DNA of 64,000 bases from Caenorhabditis elegans (taxonomy: Eukaryota > Nematoda > Chromadorea > Rhabditida > Rhabditidae), in assembly GCF_000002985.6 (NCBI RefSeq), contig NC_003281.10, forward strand, positions 13,392,001 through 13,456,000. Reading direction: 5' to 3'. This document shows positions 1 through 10,207 of the stretch, one piece after another. The translations under genes and the position numbers were made by a program. Below the pieces are notes generated by a model. The model made no database searches and was not told the origin of the DNA. It saw only the letters and a list, made by a program, of their open reading frames with translations. The stretch's first letter is position 1. Each line of letters opens with the position of its first letter.

Positions 1-282
1 AAACGTTTTATTTAGATTTTTCGATTTTAAAAGATCAAAAAAAAATTTTTTAAAGGAGTTCCGATAAATCTATAATTTTCGTTTTTCAATTCTCAATGTT
101 TCGATTATTGTGCATTTTTTAAGCTTTTTTTTAAACAAAAATCGTTTGAAATTAAGGTTTTGCAGCCAATGCCTAACAAGACCCAACTTTGGAGGCGGAG
201 CGATTTAATTTTTCCGTGAAGCGTACTTGCATCTCCATTTCAAAAATGGCATTTTTCTGCGTCTTTATAATATTCTGCTTAC

Positions 283-1335
283 ACAGTTTTGAACGATTTG
301 CTACAAACAACACAATATGGAAGTTCTTCTCCTTCTTCATCACATTCATCACTACAAGTATCGTAATCCTCGGCCATTTGTAGACTAACTTCAATCAAAT
401 GAGCAAGACGGGCTGCCTCGGCTTCTTTGTCGTTCAGATATGAGTTGGCTAGCCTGAAAAATTCAATTTTTTCCTTATTTTTCACAATTTCGGAACTTAC
501 TCTTGATTTTTGGCGATCTGCTTTTTTCGATTATCAGCTTGTTTCTTATGTGCTTCCAATTTTTTTTGCTCCAAAATTTCCCTATATGCTTTGACACGTG
601 GATCACGTTTTCGAACAAAAGCGACCAGATTCTGAAAAATTTTGTTAAATTTAAATTTAAAATTAAATATTCCGGACAATCATACCCTAATTTGCTCGTT
701 CCTTTCCTGCTTTCCGACATCCCTAAACTTCTTATTTTCCTGATCGATTTGCCGTGATTCGAATCGATTTGAAGCCTGTGTGATATCATAATGATCCAGC
801 CAGGCAAAAGAGCGAGTTGTCGAAAAAGAGCTCCAAAAACCGTAGAAACCATTCACAGTTTGCTCCAAATCGGTATCCTTGTCGCCAAACTCTGGATAGA
901 CTATTGTTGAATCGTTGTACGCATCATATTCCTCAGAAACTAGGATATTGAAGACTTTCCGGTAGACAGTGAAGAAGCCCTGTAATTTATAATTTTGATT
1001 TACTTTTTAGATTTCATTCTCACATTTTTATCGTTTTCATATCCTTGATAGCAAGAAGCGGTGAAATAGGGGAACAAATCCGTGGATTGTTCCTCGAAAT
1101 CCGTATTTTTTCCCTTCAGAATACTTTCTCTATGTCTATCGTAAAATTCGCGTTCTCGTGGATCACTCAAAACGTCGTACGCAGCTTGAAGAAGCCTAAA
1201 TTGCTGAGTACACTCTTCGATGCGATCCGGATTTTTGTCGGGATGCCATTTGAGCGCTAGTTTTCTGTAGTTCTTTTTGATTTTATCGTCATCAGCGTCG
1301 CGTTCAACTTCGAGCACTTCGTAATGGCATTTCAT
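283..1335 (-). CDS. dnj-17: DnaJ/J-domain co-chaperone, DNAJC21 type (dnj-17), 3' end off the window
   Basis: Type III J-domain co-chaperone of the DNAJC21/Jjj1 family, which acts with Hsp70 in cytosolic recycling of factors from pre-60S ribosomes. Four exons are seen on the minus strand: 1335-1024, 979-686, 631-501 and 453-283, all with GT-AG borders and a continuous frame (about 302 residues). The J-domain fills exon 1, with the catalytic loop HPDKNPD following helix II and an YDVLSDP segment. Exon 2 carries the family-specific region ending FGFWSSF-like (seen as [13 protein letters not shown]), and exon 3 is a basic helix. Exon 4 is acidic and ends in [11 protein letters not shown], the first half of the U1-like C2H2 zinc finger, so the rest of the finger and the C-terminus lie left of position 1. 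The next intron (from 282) contains a dispersed repeat. The start is the first ATG and directly opens the J-domain. The family call is firm; the symbol rests on my memory of gene order. Confidence 0.9.
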
Positions 1336-1918
1336 AGCTGAAATATTTAAAATTTACTCTAAATATGATTTTATTTTATAAATTGAAATGAATAGTTCAT
1401 GCGAAACCATTTAAATAATAATAGAAACAAGAAAAAGAATTAAATGAAAAGAAAAAGTTATCTATCGTCTCTCCTTTCCACACGATGTCTCGCCATCTAC
1501 ATTAGAGCGCAATTGTAAAAAAATAATTTCCTATATTTTTTCCCACGATGTTTTGACGAATTCTGAGAAGCTAATTCACATTTTCCTGTTGTGATTCATA
1601 TTAAATGTTGTTGAGCTAAATAAGAGCTATCGATTGATATGTCTGCCAAATTTCTTGCAAAAATATAACTGATAAAACTCTCGATAACAAAAGTTCGTTT
1701 CGAGTTCAAGCTCGGAAACCGATTTCCAAAATGTTGTTTCATCTTTATTTTCCTGAATTCCATCAAGTTTTCCCTCATTTAACATTAAAAATCTGTGTCT
1801 CTGATCACTCGTTGATACCAGTATCACATTAAAATCGTCCTTGACGTCGTCCACGCGGCCAATTTGTCCTTCAACCTCCATATTGTCATTCTTTACTTTT
1901 TCCTTGCAGTTTCGAACA
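1336..1918. promoter_or_regulatory. Divergent dnj-17 / qdpr-1 intergenic region with trans-splice acceptor
   Basis: A 583-bp region between two divergent start codons, so it should hold both promoters. TCCTTGCAG ends at 1909, ten bases before the qdpr-1 ATG. That is the usual look of an SL1 trans-splice acceptor and supports the chosen start. A minus-strand open frame at 1627-1881 also lies here and is treated in the findings. Confidence 0.5.
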
Positions 1919-2850
1919 ATGTCCAGTGGAAAAGTTATCGTATACGGAGGCAAAGGCGCACTTGGATCTGCTATTCTTGAATTCTTCAAGAAAAATGGTT
2001 ATGTAAGTTTTAAAAGAAATTGAATTAGGATGTTGTAAATTAATTTTCATTAATTTTCAGACTGTTCTAAACATCGACTTGAGTGCCAATGACCAAGCTG
2101 ACAGTAATATTTTGGTGGACGGAAATAAAAATTGGACAGAACAAGAACAATCCATTCTCGAGCAGTAAGTTGTATTTTTAATTTAAAAAAAAGCTACCGT
2201 AACCTCATAAAATATTTGCAGAACTGCTTCATCTCTCCAGGGAAGTCAGGTTGATGGAGTTTTCTGTGTTGCCGGTGGATGGGCTGGAGGCTCCGCTTCT
2301 TCAAAAGATTTTGTGAAAAATGCTGATTTAATGATCAAACAATCGGTAACATATATTAATCCTAAACATCTGGTATTATTCTACCGTGAATTTTCAGGTC
2401 TGGAGTTCAGCAATTGCAGCCAAATTGGCCACCACTCACCTCAAGCCGGGAGGTCTTCTTCAGCTTACAGGAGCTGCTGCTGCTATGGGACCAACTCCAT
2501 CAATGATTGGATATGGTATGGCAAAAGCTGCAGTTCATCATCTGACATCTTCATTGGCTGCCAAAGATTCGGGATTGCCTGACAATTCGGCCGTTTTGAC
2601 AATTATGCCAGTCACTTTGGACACCCCAATGAACAGAAAATGGATGCCAAATGCTGATCATTCAAGGTAAAATTAAATTACTCTTTTTCTTTTGCATAGT
2701 TTTCTATGTTTTTTTTTCAGCTGGACTCCACTCTCATTCATCTCTGAACATCTTCTCAAATGGACCACAGAAACATCGAGCCGTCCATCTTCCGGGGCTC
2801 TCCTCAAAATAACCACTGAAAATGGAACATCGACTATCACTCCACAATAA
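1919..2850 (+). CDS. qdpr-1: Dihydropteridine reductase (quinoid form), SDR family
   Basis: Short-chain dehydrogenase that reduces quinonoid dihydrobiopterin to tetrahydrobiopterin with NADH, regenerating the cofactor of aromatic amino acid hydroxylases; cytosolic. Five exons: 1919-2002, 2061-2164, 2222-2345, 2398-2666, 2721-2850, giving 236 residues, close to the family's usual length. The N-terminus carries the Rossmann glycine motif [11 protein letters not shown], followed by a CVAGGWAGG-like stretch ([11 protein letters not shown]) typical of QDPR. The SDR active site appears as [26 protein letters not shown], in which Y and K form the YxxxK catalytic pair. An SL-type acceptor lies ten bases before the ATG. 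Nothing is odd about the gene; introns are 50-60 bp, typical for worm. Confidence 0.93.
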
Positions 2851-3012
2851 TTTTACCGACATTTTTCAGCCTTTTTTACATTCCGCTTATTATCTGTTAT
2901 TTTTCCATGTAGTATGCTATCAATTTCTAAATCATTTGTCCATAAAGCTTGTGATGTTTTTAAGTAAAAATGTTTTATTATCTAGATGCGAAATATTGCA
3001 ATTTTTCTGCTG

Positions 3013-3195
3013 AAAATACGGTACCGGTCTCGACGCGACAATTTCTTATGGTTTTTTTTTAGTTCCCTATTTTCTTTAAATTTATAGAAAATTCTACGGC
3101 AACAAAATGTTACAAAATTACAGTACTCCCTAAAGGCGCATCCCTTTTCGAAGTTAATCAAAGTTTGTCGTGTTGAGACCGAGTACCGTATTTTC
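3013..3195. repeat. Palindromic (MITE-like) repeat with GTCTCGACACGAC-type ends
   Basis: The left end (3013-3042) reads AAAATACGGTACCGGTCTCG then ACGCGACAA, and the right end (about 3164-3195) is its near reverse complement. Between them are ACAGTACTCC and AAAGGCGCA blocks. The same building blocks recur near 35985-36195, 41890-42100 and 49758-49895, so this is one dispersed non-autonomous family. The rest of 2851-3723 shows no gene. Confidence 0.75.
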
Positions 3196-3723
3196 GGGGC
3201 AAAAGTAAAAATTTGCTAGAAACTCGCAAAAGATTTTATACAAATTACGTTGAAAATAACTTTACCAAAATATTATGAATTCAGAGAATGGAAAATATAC
3301 CTTGGAAGGGGCACACCACTTTTGCGATGGGTCCTGAAACGATTTTAATTAAAAATCTACAACATATTGTTCATGCTCCTTTAAATTACCGAAAAATTGT
3401 TTTTTTTTTTCGTTTTCTTTTTCAGCGTATTATTACATAATTCTTGTCCCAAATCTTTAGTTTAATTCGTCAATTCTCACCATATTGATATGACAAGAAA
3501 ACAGAGAAACCCGCAGTTTATTAGTCACTCCCATATCATTTTCTCTCTTCCAATTCTCCTCTATCTGTTTGCAGAGAATAAATCTTCACACTTTTTTCTG
3601 TTCTTTTTTTCTCGATTTTTGTTTCAAAAATAATTTGTTCACTCCCGCCGTTCTTCGGGGACGGAACTGTGTCTTCAAAATTTCGATTCACTTGTCATTT
3701 ATCATCATATTTTCCAATCATCT

Positions 3724-6700
3724 ATGAGTATTGGTATTGATTTGGGAACTACTTTCTCTTGTGTAGCTTATTATCAAAATGGACAAGTGAATATATTGGA
3801 AAATGAGAATGGTGAGGCTTTTTCCACATGGCCGCAAAAACAAGAAACTCGCCCGCAATAATCATATCGGTGGCAGAGTTTTTGTAATTTTCTAGTCCCA
3901 AAACTAACCATGCCGCAGTCGACTGTATGGTTGAATACGCAGCGAACGGCTAAAATTTTATTTCAATGCAAATTGGAATTCCATTTTGAACAGAAAAAAG
4001 CTTGATATCTGAAATTAAAATCTAAGCAAAGTTCTATACCAAATTCTATGTTATTTGAAATGTTAGTTACAAAAACTGTTCCAGGTTGCAGAACAACCCC
4101 GTCAGTCCTAGCTGTTGGTGAGGATGGAGATTTACTTATAGGTCAACATGCAAAAGATGTTATCGGAAAGGCTACTAACTCACTCTTTGGTCAGTGTTAT
4201 GTTTAATGGAGCTAAGTAACACTTTACATCAATTTGAAAATTTTCAGACGTTAAACGAATAATTGGACGGCGATATGATGACGTTTTACTTCAAAGGGAC
4301 ATGCCACTTTGGCCGTTTAAAGTTGAAAAAGATGACAACGGAATTCCGTATTTAGAAATTCACAAAAACGAAAAACCATTAAAATTCTCTGCTGTTACTG
4401 TATCCTCACTTATACTGAGATGCTTGAAGTACAATGCGGAGAGAAAATTGGGTCTTGAAGTGAAAAGCGCAGTGATTACTGTACCTGCATATTTCAATGC
4501 AACACAGAGGAGAGCCACGGAAGAAGCTGCTGAGATTGCAGGTTTGAAAGTTCTTCGAATTTTGAACGAGCCAACAGCAGCCGCAATAGCATACAGTCTC
4601 AAGGGACAGAGACTTTCTAGAAGAAATATTTTGATCTACGATCTAGGAGGTGGCACTTTTGACGTGGCAGCTGTGAATGTAGACGGGCCAAGGATTACTG
4701 TAAAAGCTAAAGGAGGAGATACTCACTTGGGCGGTCAAGATATTGATAATATTATAATGATAAAGATGTTAGAAGAATTTAAGAACAGACATGGAATTGA
4801 TTTGAAAGGAAACTATCGAGCACTGAAGCGGATCAGAAAAGCAGCCGAGGTGGCAAAGATCACGTTATCGGCAAGTTCGGTTGCTAGGATTGAGGTATGA
4901 ATTTTTGTGAAATTGCTGAACAACTTTCACAAATTTAGAGCTAGGGCCATTTTGAGAGTTTCAGTAATTTCCCCACATTCACTTCTTCACTAAATGTCTA
5001 AAAAATATTTTTTTAGCTCGAATGCTTACACCTCGGTATAGATTTCATCATGAGAATCAGCCGAACGGATTTCGAATCTTGGATCGAAAATCTTTTAATG
5101 GCTACAGTAATCCACGTGGAACGGGTTATCCGAGAAGCGAATCTCAAAAAATCTCAGATCAACGAAATTGTGCTAGTTGGCGGAAGCACACGAATTCCCA
5201 TTTTAAAGAACATTATCAAACAAAGTTTTGAATCAAATACAAGAATTTGTGAATCAATACATCCGGATGAAGCGGTGGCGTACGGTGCGGCGATTATGGC
5301 TGCGGTGCTATCAGGTAAGTTATTAAAATATAAATGCGTTTTTTTCTACATTTCCAGCATTGATATATACACAATAAATTAGACCCAACAATAATTTTTA
5401 ACAGAAAAAAATCACTTGGATAAAAATATAAATTTCAGGCGCAGAAGAAGTTCAAGACATGCGTTTGATTGATGTCATTCCAATGTCAATTGGTGTTCAA
5501 TGTAATCGTGATTATATGTCAGTTCTTATTAAAAAGGGAACGGTTTTCCCATGTACAAAGAGGAAGACTTTCATCAATAGTGATGATTTTCAGACATCAA
5601 TCAATGTTCCAGTTTACGAAGGTGGGGTTCGTAGAATTACTGGCATGATTTTTTAGAATAACATGTTACTAACAATCGAAAGACAATATTGAATGTTCGG
5701 TGTATTTATTTACAAAATCATTATTTATACAATGTACACGGACAGTGAGAAAAAAGAAAATTAAACATTGACTGGGGTTGGTGGAAGTTCTGGAAGTGCT
5801 CCTCCGTTGAGGAGTTGAGTGATAATGAAGATGATTGTATTGAGTTCCTGTAAAAGTTTAAATGGATCTGTGAAATAAAGTTCAAACTTACAATTTTGTT
5901 TGTTCCTCTCAATTGATTGATAGCGTCGATCTTCTCAACAGATGTTAGATTTTTGTCATCCACGATTTTAGATAAATCTCCTAAAACATCTGGAAGACTT
6001 TGAAGAATATCGGCAACTTCATTCAGCAACTGTTCAATAAGTTTGAAGACTGTTGAAATAAGATTCTTAAGTTCATCCTGAATTTATACTTTAAATGAGA
6101 ATCAAAGTAATCCATCTCCAAGAAGAGACAAATTCAATAAATCTGCTGGATTTATAATTCCCAAAAGTCCATCTGTTGCATTTGCACTTCCAAGAAGTTG
6201 ACCAATGATTCCTCCCAATCCACCATCCTCTCCTCCAAGTACTCCTCCCAATCCATTTCCTCCGAGGATTCCACCTAATCCACCATTTCCAAGTATTCCC
6301 CCTAAACCACCTTCACCTCCACCAAGGATTCCTCCGAGACCTCCTTGTCCATTTCCTCCGAGTATTCCTCCAAGAGGAACTGCTGTTACAATTGCAATTG
6401 AAACAACAAGAGTGAAAGCAACTTTGGATGAATACATTCTAAAAATTCAAATATTTAAATTGAACATTAAATGAAAACTGAAACTGATGATTTTTCCTTG
6501 TCACCGATGGTTCTTATATACTGTTGGATTTCGATGATCTTTGTAAAATTACAATAGATTGATTTTTGAGCAACTACTGATTGTCAGGTTATGAAAAACA
6601 TCATGTTCAAAATAATATCAAAATAAAAACAAAATGTACTCAATTCAACTCATTCCAATGAGAAATATGCAAATTTGCAAATTTTATTTTCAAAAGTTTC

Positions 6701-8520
6701 AGAGTGACCAACTGTCTGGTGTTCGAAGACCATTCCATTTAAATTATTCTAGTTTGAATAAAAACAATTGCTCAAAAATCAATCTATTGTAATTTTACAA
6801 AGATCATCGAAATCCAACAGTATATAAGAACCATCGGTGACAAGGAAAAATCATCAGTTTCAGTTTTCATTTAATGTTCAATTCAAATAATTTTCAGAAT
6901 GTATTCATCCAAAGTTGCTTTCACACTTGTTGTTTCAATTGCAATTGTAACAGCAGTTCCTCTCGGAGGGATACTCGGAAGAAATGGACAAGGAGGTCTC
7001 GGAGGAATCCTTGGTGGAGGTGAAGGTGGTTTAGGAGGAATACTCGGAAATGGTGGATTAGGTGGAATCCTCGGAGGAAATGGATTGGGAGGAGTACTTG
7101 GAGGAGAGGATGGTGGATTGGGAGGAATCATTGGTCAACTTCTTGGAAGTGCAAATGCAACAGATGGACTTTTGGGAATTATAAATCCAGCAGATTTATT
7201 GGATTTGTCTCTTCTTGGAGATGGCCTCACTCAAAAAATTATTGATCTTGTTGAAAAGATTCCAGGAAGTGCTCTCCCTAAAGTACAAGAAATTCTCTCG
7301 AATGTGGATAATCTTGGAGTTGAGGAAGTTCTATCCAAGCTTAACGGTCTTGTTCCTGGCCTTGGAGTAAGTTATTCTCTACTTTGCTTCTCATTTTAGT
7401 ATATATTCAGGATGAACTTGAAAATCTTATCACAACAGTTCTCAATCTTATCGAACAGTTGCTCAAAGAAGTTGCCGATATTCTTCAAAGTCTTCCAGAT
7501 GTTTTAGGAGAATTATCTAAAATCGTGGATGACCAAAATTTAACATCTGTTGAGAAGAACGATGCTATCAATCAATTGAAAGGAACAAACAAAATTGTAA
7601 AGTTGAACTTTATTTCACTAATCCATTTAAGTTATTACAGGAACTCAATACAATCATTTTTATTATCGCTCAACTCCTCAACGGAGGAGCACTTCCAGAA
7701 CATCCAGAACTTCCACCTACTCCAATCAATGTTTAGTTCCACTTCTCAATATAATCGCGTGTATTGTATAAATAATGACTTTGTAAATAAAAATATCGAG
7801 CATTCAACAGTTTCAATCATTCTTTTTTAAGTTTAGAAGTTCTTTAGAAATATTTTTAACGTTTCAGGAGAACGAGTGTTGTGTTCACACAACCGCCAAC
7901 TCGGAGAAATAAGTCTACCAATTCAACCAAAAAGACGTGGTGAATCAGTAGTTGATATCACATTGGAAGTAGATTATAATGGAATTCTTCAAGCAACTGC
8001 ACTTGATTTAAACACAAAAAAGGCAATAACCACAACAATTTTATACGATTGTTGTACTTATACTCAACCGGAAATTGATGAAATGACTAGCCAAAGCGAA
8101 GAAGATCGAATCTTTGATGAGCATTTCAAAATGCGATACAAACAATTACAAAAAAGTGAAGACATGGCATATGGTTATAAACATCGATTAGAGAAAGTTA
8201 AGGTACATAAATATGAAGCACTAGTAATTTCTATGTGACACTTCGTAAAATAGGAAAATGCAGTTTTGATAATCTGAGAAATTTCTGAGCAAGTAACCAA
8301 TGTCAATAAATTAAATGTTTCCTGATGAGAAAATACGGTCTATTGCTTCCAGGGGAGCGTTGAGCCTGGAAAATTCTCGAACTTGATGGAAACAGTGGAA
8401 CGAGAAATTTCATGGTTGTCTGTATTCCCAAAAGTGTCTCCAAATGAATATATGCAGAGAAGGAGAGCATTACGACTTAAAGTGTATCCAACTCTTTTTA
8501 TTAATTTATCGTTCTATTAA
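3724..8520 (+). CDS. Divergent Hsp70-family chaperone with a truncated C-terminus and nested genes in intron 5
   Basis: Hsp70-type ATPase chaperone, cytosolic by type (no signal peptide, no ER retention signal). Seven exons: 3724-3811, 4085-4189, 4248-4894, 5017-5314, 5439-5621, 7868-8202, 8353-8520; 607 residues. Visible motifs: phosphate-1 GIDLGTTFS near residue 3, [10 protein letters not shown], phosphate-2 [11 protein letters not shown], adenosine motif [20 protein letters not shown], and in the substrate domain a VYEGERV stretch that is interrupted by intron 5 and resumes after it. The C-terminal lid is short and the protein ends FINLSFY, without the Gly-rich tail or EEVD used to bind TPR co-chaperones. 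Many usually invariant positions have changed, so it is a divergent paralog. Intron 5 (5622-7867) contains two complete transcription units of another family. I recall this gene as F11F1.1; I assign no symbol. The frame is intact through all exons, so I do not call it a pseudogene. Confidence 0.85.
5761..6437 (-). pseudogene. Glycine-rich secreted protein, copy A-minus, broken by a 153-bp deletion
   Basis: First of four paralogs, lying antisense inside intron 5 of the Hsp70-like gene. Exon 1 starts at 6437 and encodes the family signal peptide and glycine-rich repeats. Aligned to the intact copy at 8962-9773, a 153-bp block is missing (equivalent to 9312-9464): the last 141 bases of exon 1 plus the first 12 of intron 1, including the GT donor. 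The frame now stops at 6102 after 111 codons. Exons 2 (6077-5892) and 3 (5847-5761) remain intact with good splice sites and an open frame, but have no donor to join them. Either only a short glycine-rich peptide is made or the gene is dead. The TATA-like promoter is still present. Confidence 0.75.
6438..6898. promoter_or_regulatory. Palindromic bidirectional promoter of glycine-rich gene pair A
   Basis: The two arms (6438 to about 6563 and about 6773-6898) are near-perfect reverse complements. Each carries a TATATAAG box (minus-strand copy at 6513-6520, plus-strand copy at 6821-6828) about 75 bp from its start codon. TTTTCAG lies just before the plus-strand ATG, a likely trans-splice acceptor. 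The arms flank a unique spacer of about 210 bp. Confidence 0.7.
6899..7736 (+). CDS. Glycine-rich secreted protein, copy A-plus (nested in Hsp70 intron 5)
   Basis: Predicted secreted 249-residue protein of unknown function. Exons 6899-7366, 7411-7596 and 7641-7736. Residues 1 to about 20 form a signal peptide (core [12 protein letters not shown], then AVPLGG). Residues 20-80 are repeats built from GGLGGILGG units. Residues 85 onward are an amphipathic helical region with [13 protein letters not shown], then exon 2 (DELENLI...[11 protein letters not shown]), then a hydrophobic exon 3 ending LPPTPINV. The gene lies on the same strand as its host Hsp70 gene but wholly inside one intron, and is head-to-head with the broken copy. 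It has its own TATA box at 6821. The low-complexity N-terminus and helical C-terminus suggest a small structural or antimicrobial-like secreted protein, but no family I can name fits. Confidence 0.8.
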
Positions 8521-8961
8521 TAAACTGATTTAAAATTTTTGTTTCTTTGTTACTGACTCCAAGCTAATTTATTCTTAATTTCAAAATGAAGATTAAAGTT
8601 TTAAGTTTATGAAGATATGAGATTTGTGATATTTGAACACCTTTCGAAGTATGGCTCCGAGAACATATGATATGTAGCATGCAACGTACAAAGTTAGTCT
8701 GTAAGAATGCTTGAAAAAAATTGATTTGAACTTGATTAATTGTTATTATGGATTCAAATTAAATGGTACAGAAAAACGGAGCATTGTATTGAATCATGTT
8801 TGTAACCTTACTCTTCATTTGAAGAATTTCAAAAGAGATGTCAGAGTTCGGAAAAAAACCACTGTACCTCTTATTTCTAGAACACCTTATTGAATGTTCG
8901 ATATATTTATTTACAAAATCGGTATTTATACAATATACATGGAAAGACGGAAAAGTGGGAA
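8521..8961. other. Intergenic stretch with no recognised gene
   Basis: Lies between the Hsp70-like stop codon and the 3' end of glycine-rich copy B-minus. Only a 60-codon open frame (8711-8893) with no family resemblance is present. Both flanking genes end here (convergent), so it holds their 3' UTRs. Confidence 0.5.
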
Positions 8962-9773
8962 TTAAACATTGATTGGAGTTGGTGGAATTTCTGGAAGTTT
9001 TTCTCTGTTGAGGAGTTGAGTGATAATGAAAATGATTGTATTAAATTCCTGTAATAATTAGAATAAATATTCGAAATGAAATTCAAACTTACAATTTCAT
9101 TTGTTTCTTTCAATTGATTAATTGCATCGTTCTTCTCAACAGATGTCAGTTTGTCGTTACCGATGATATCAGACAACTTTCCAAAGACATCTGAAAGGCT
9201 TCTCACAACATCAGCTACTTCATTGAGCAACTGTTCAATAAGGTTGAAGACTGTTGAAATAAGATTTTCAAGTTCATCCTGAATATATACTTTAAATGAG
9301 AATCAAAGTAATGAATAACTTACTCCAAGACCAGGTACAAGATCATTAAGTTCGGATAGAACTTCCTCAACTCCAAGATTATCCACCTTTGAGAGAATGT
9401 CTTGAACTTTTGGGAGAGCACTTTCTGGAATTTCTTTCACAAGATTTATAATTTTTTGAGTGAGTCCATCTCCAAGAAGAGACAAATCCAATAAATCTGC
9501 TGGATTTATAATTCCCAAAAGTCCATCTGTTGCATTTGCACTTCCAAGAAGTTGGCCAATGATTCCTCCCAATCCACCATCCTCTCCTCCAAGTACTCCT
9601 CCCAATCCATTTCCTCCAAGGATTCCACCTAATCCTCCATTTCCGAGTATTCCTCCTAAACCACCTTCACCTCCACCAAGGATTCCTCCGAGACCTCCTT
9701 GTCCCTCTAGAGGAACTGCTGTTACAATTGCAATTGAAACAATAAGAGTGAAAGCAACTTTGGATGAATACAT
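8962..9773 (-). CDS. Glycine-rich secreted protein, copy B-minus
   Basis: Same family as the pair inside the Hsp70 intron. Exons 9773-9324, 9278-9093 and 9048-8962; 240 residues. The signal peptide is the same, but the repeat region is six residues shorter at its start (PLEGQGG where the other copies have PLGGILG and six extra residues). The C-terminal exon ends LPPTPINV and carries a NREKLPEIP variant where the other copies have NGGALPE. Every intron position matches the paralogs. Head-to-head with copy B-plus 434 bp away. Function unknown. Confidence 0.8.
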
Positions 9774-10207
9774 TCTGAAAATTAAAGTATTTGAATTGGA
9801 AATTAAATGAAAACTGGAACTGATGATTTTCCCTTGTCATCGATGGTTCTTATATACTGTTGGATTTCGATGATCTTTGTAAAATTATTCAAACTAGAAA
9901 TATTTAAATGGAATGATCGTCGAACACCAGACAGTTGGTCACTCTGAAACTTTTGAAAATAACATTTTCAAATTTGCATATTTCTCATTGGAATGAGTTG
10001 AATTGAGTACATTTTGTTTTTATTTTGATATTATTTTGAACATGATGTTTTTCATAACCTGACAATCAGTAGTTGCTCAAAAATCAATCTATTGTAATTT
10101 TACAAAGATCATCGAAATCCAACAGTATATAAGAACCATCGGTGACAAGGAAAAATCATCAGTTTCAGTTTTCATTTAATGTTCAATTTAAATATTTGAA
10201 TTTCAGA
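9774..10207. promoter_or_regulatory. Bidirectional promoter of glycine-rich gene pair B
   Basis: Arms match those of pair A, with TATA-like boxes at 9849-9856 (minus) and 10126-10133 (plus). The central spacer (about 9890-10075) is homologous to the pair A spacer but in reverse orientation. The left arm lacks the ACAATAGATTG block next to the spacer. TTTCAG lies immediately before the plus-strand ATG. Confidence 0.65.

Noticed and set aside
6205-6474. Proline-rich frames opposite the glycine-rich genes (also at 6883-7131, 9460-9810, 10183-10440)
   Set aside because: Exact antisense shadows of the GGLGG repeats; no signal peptide or splice structure of their own.
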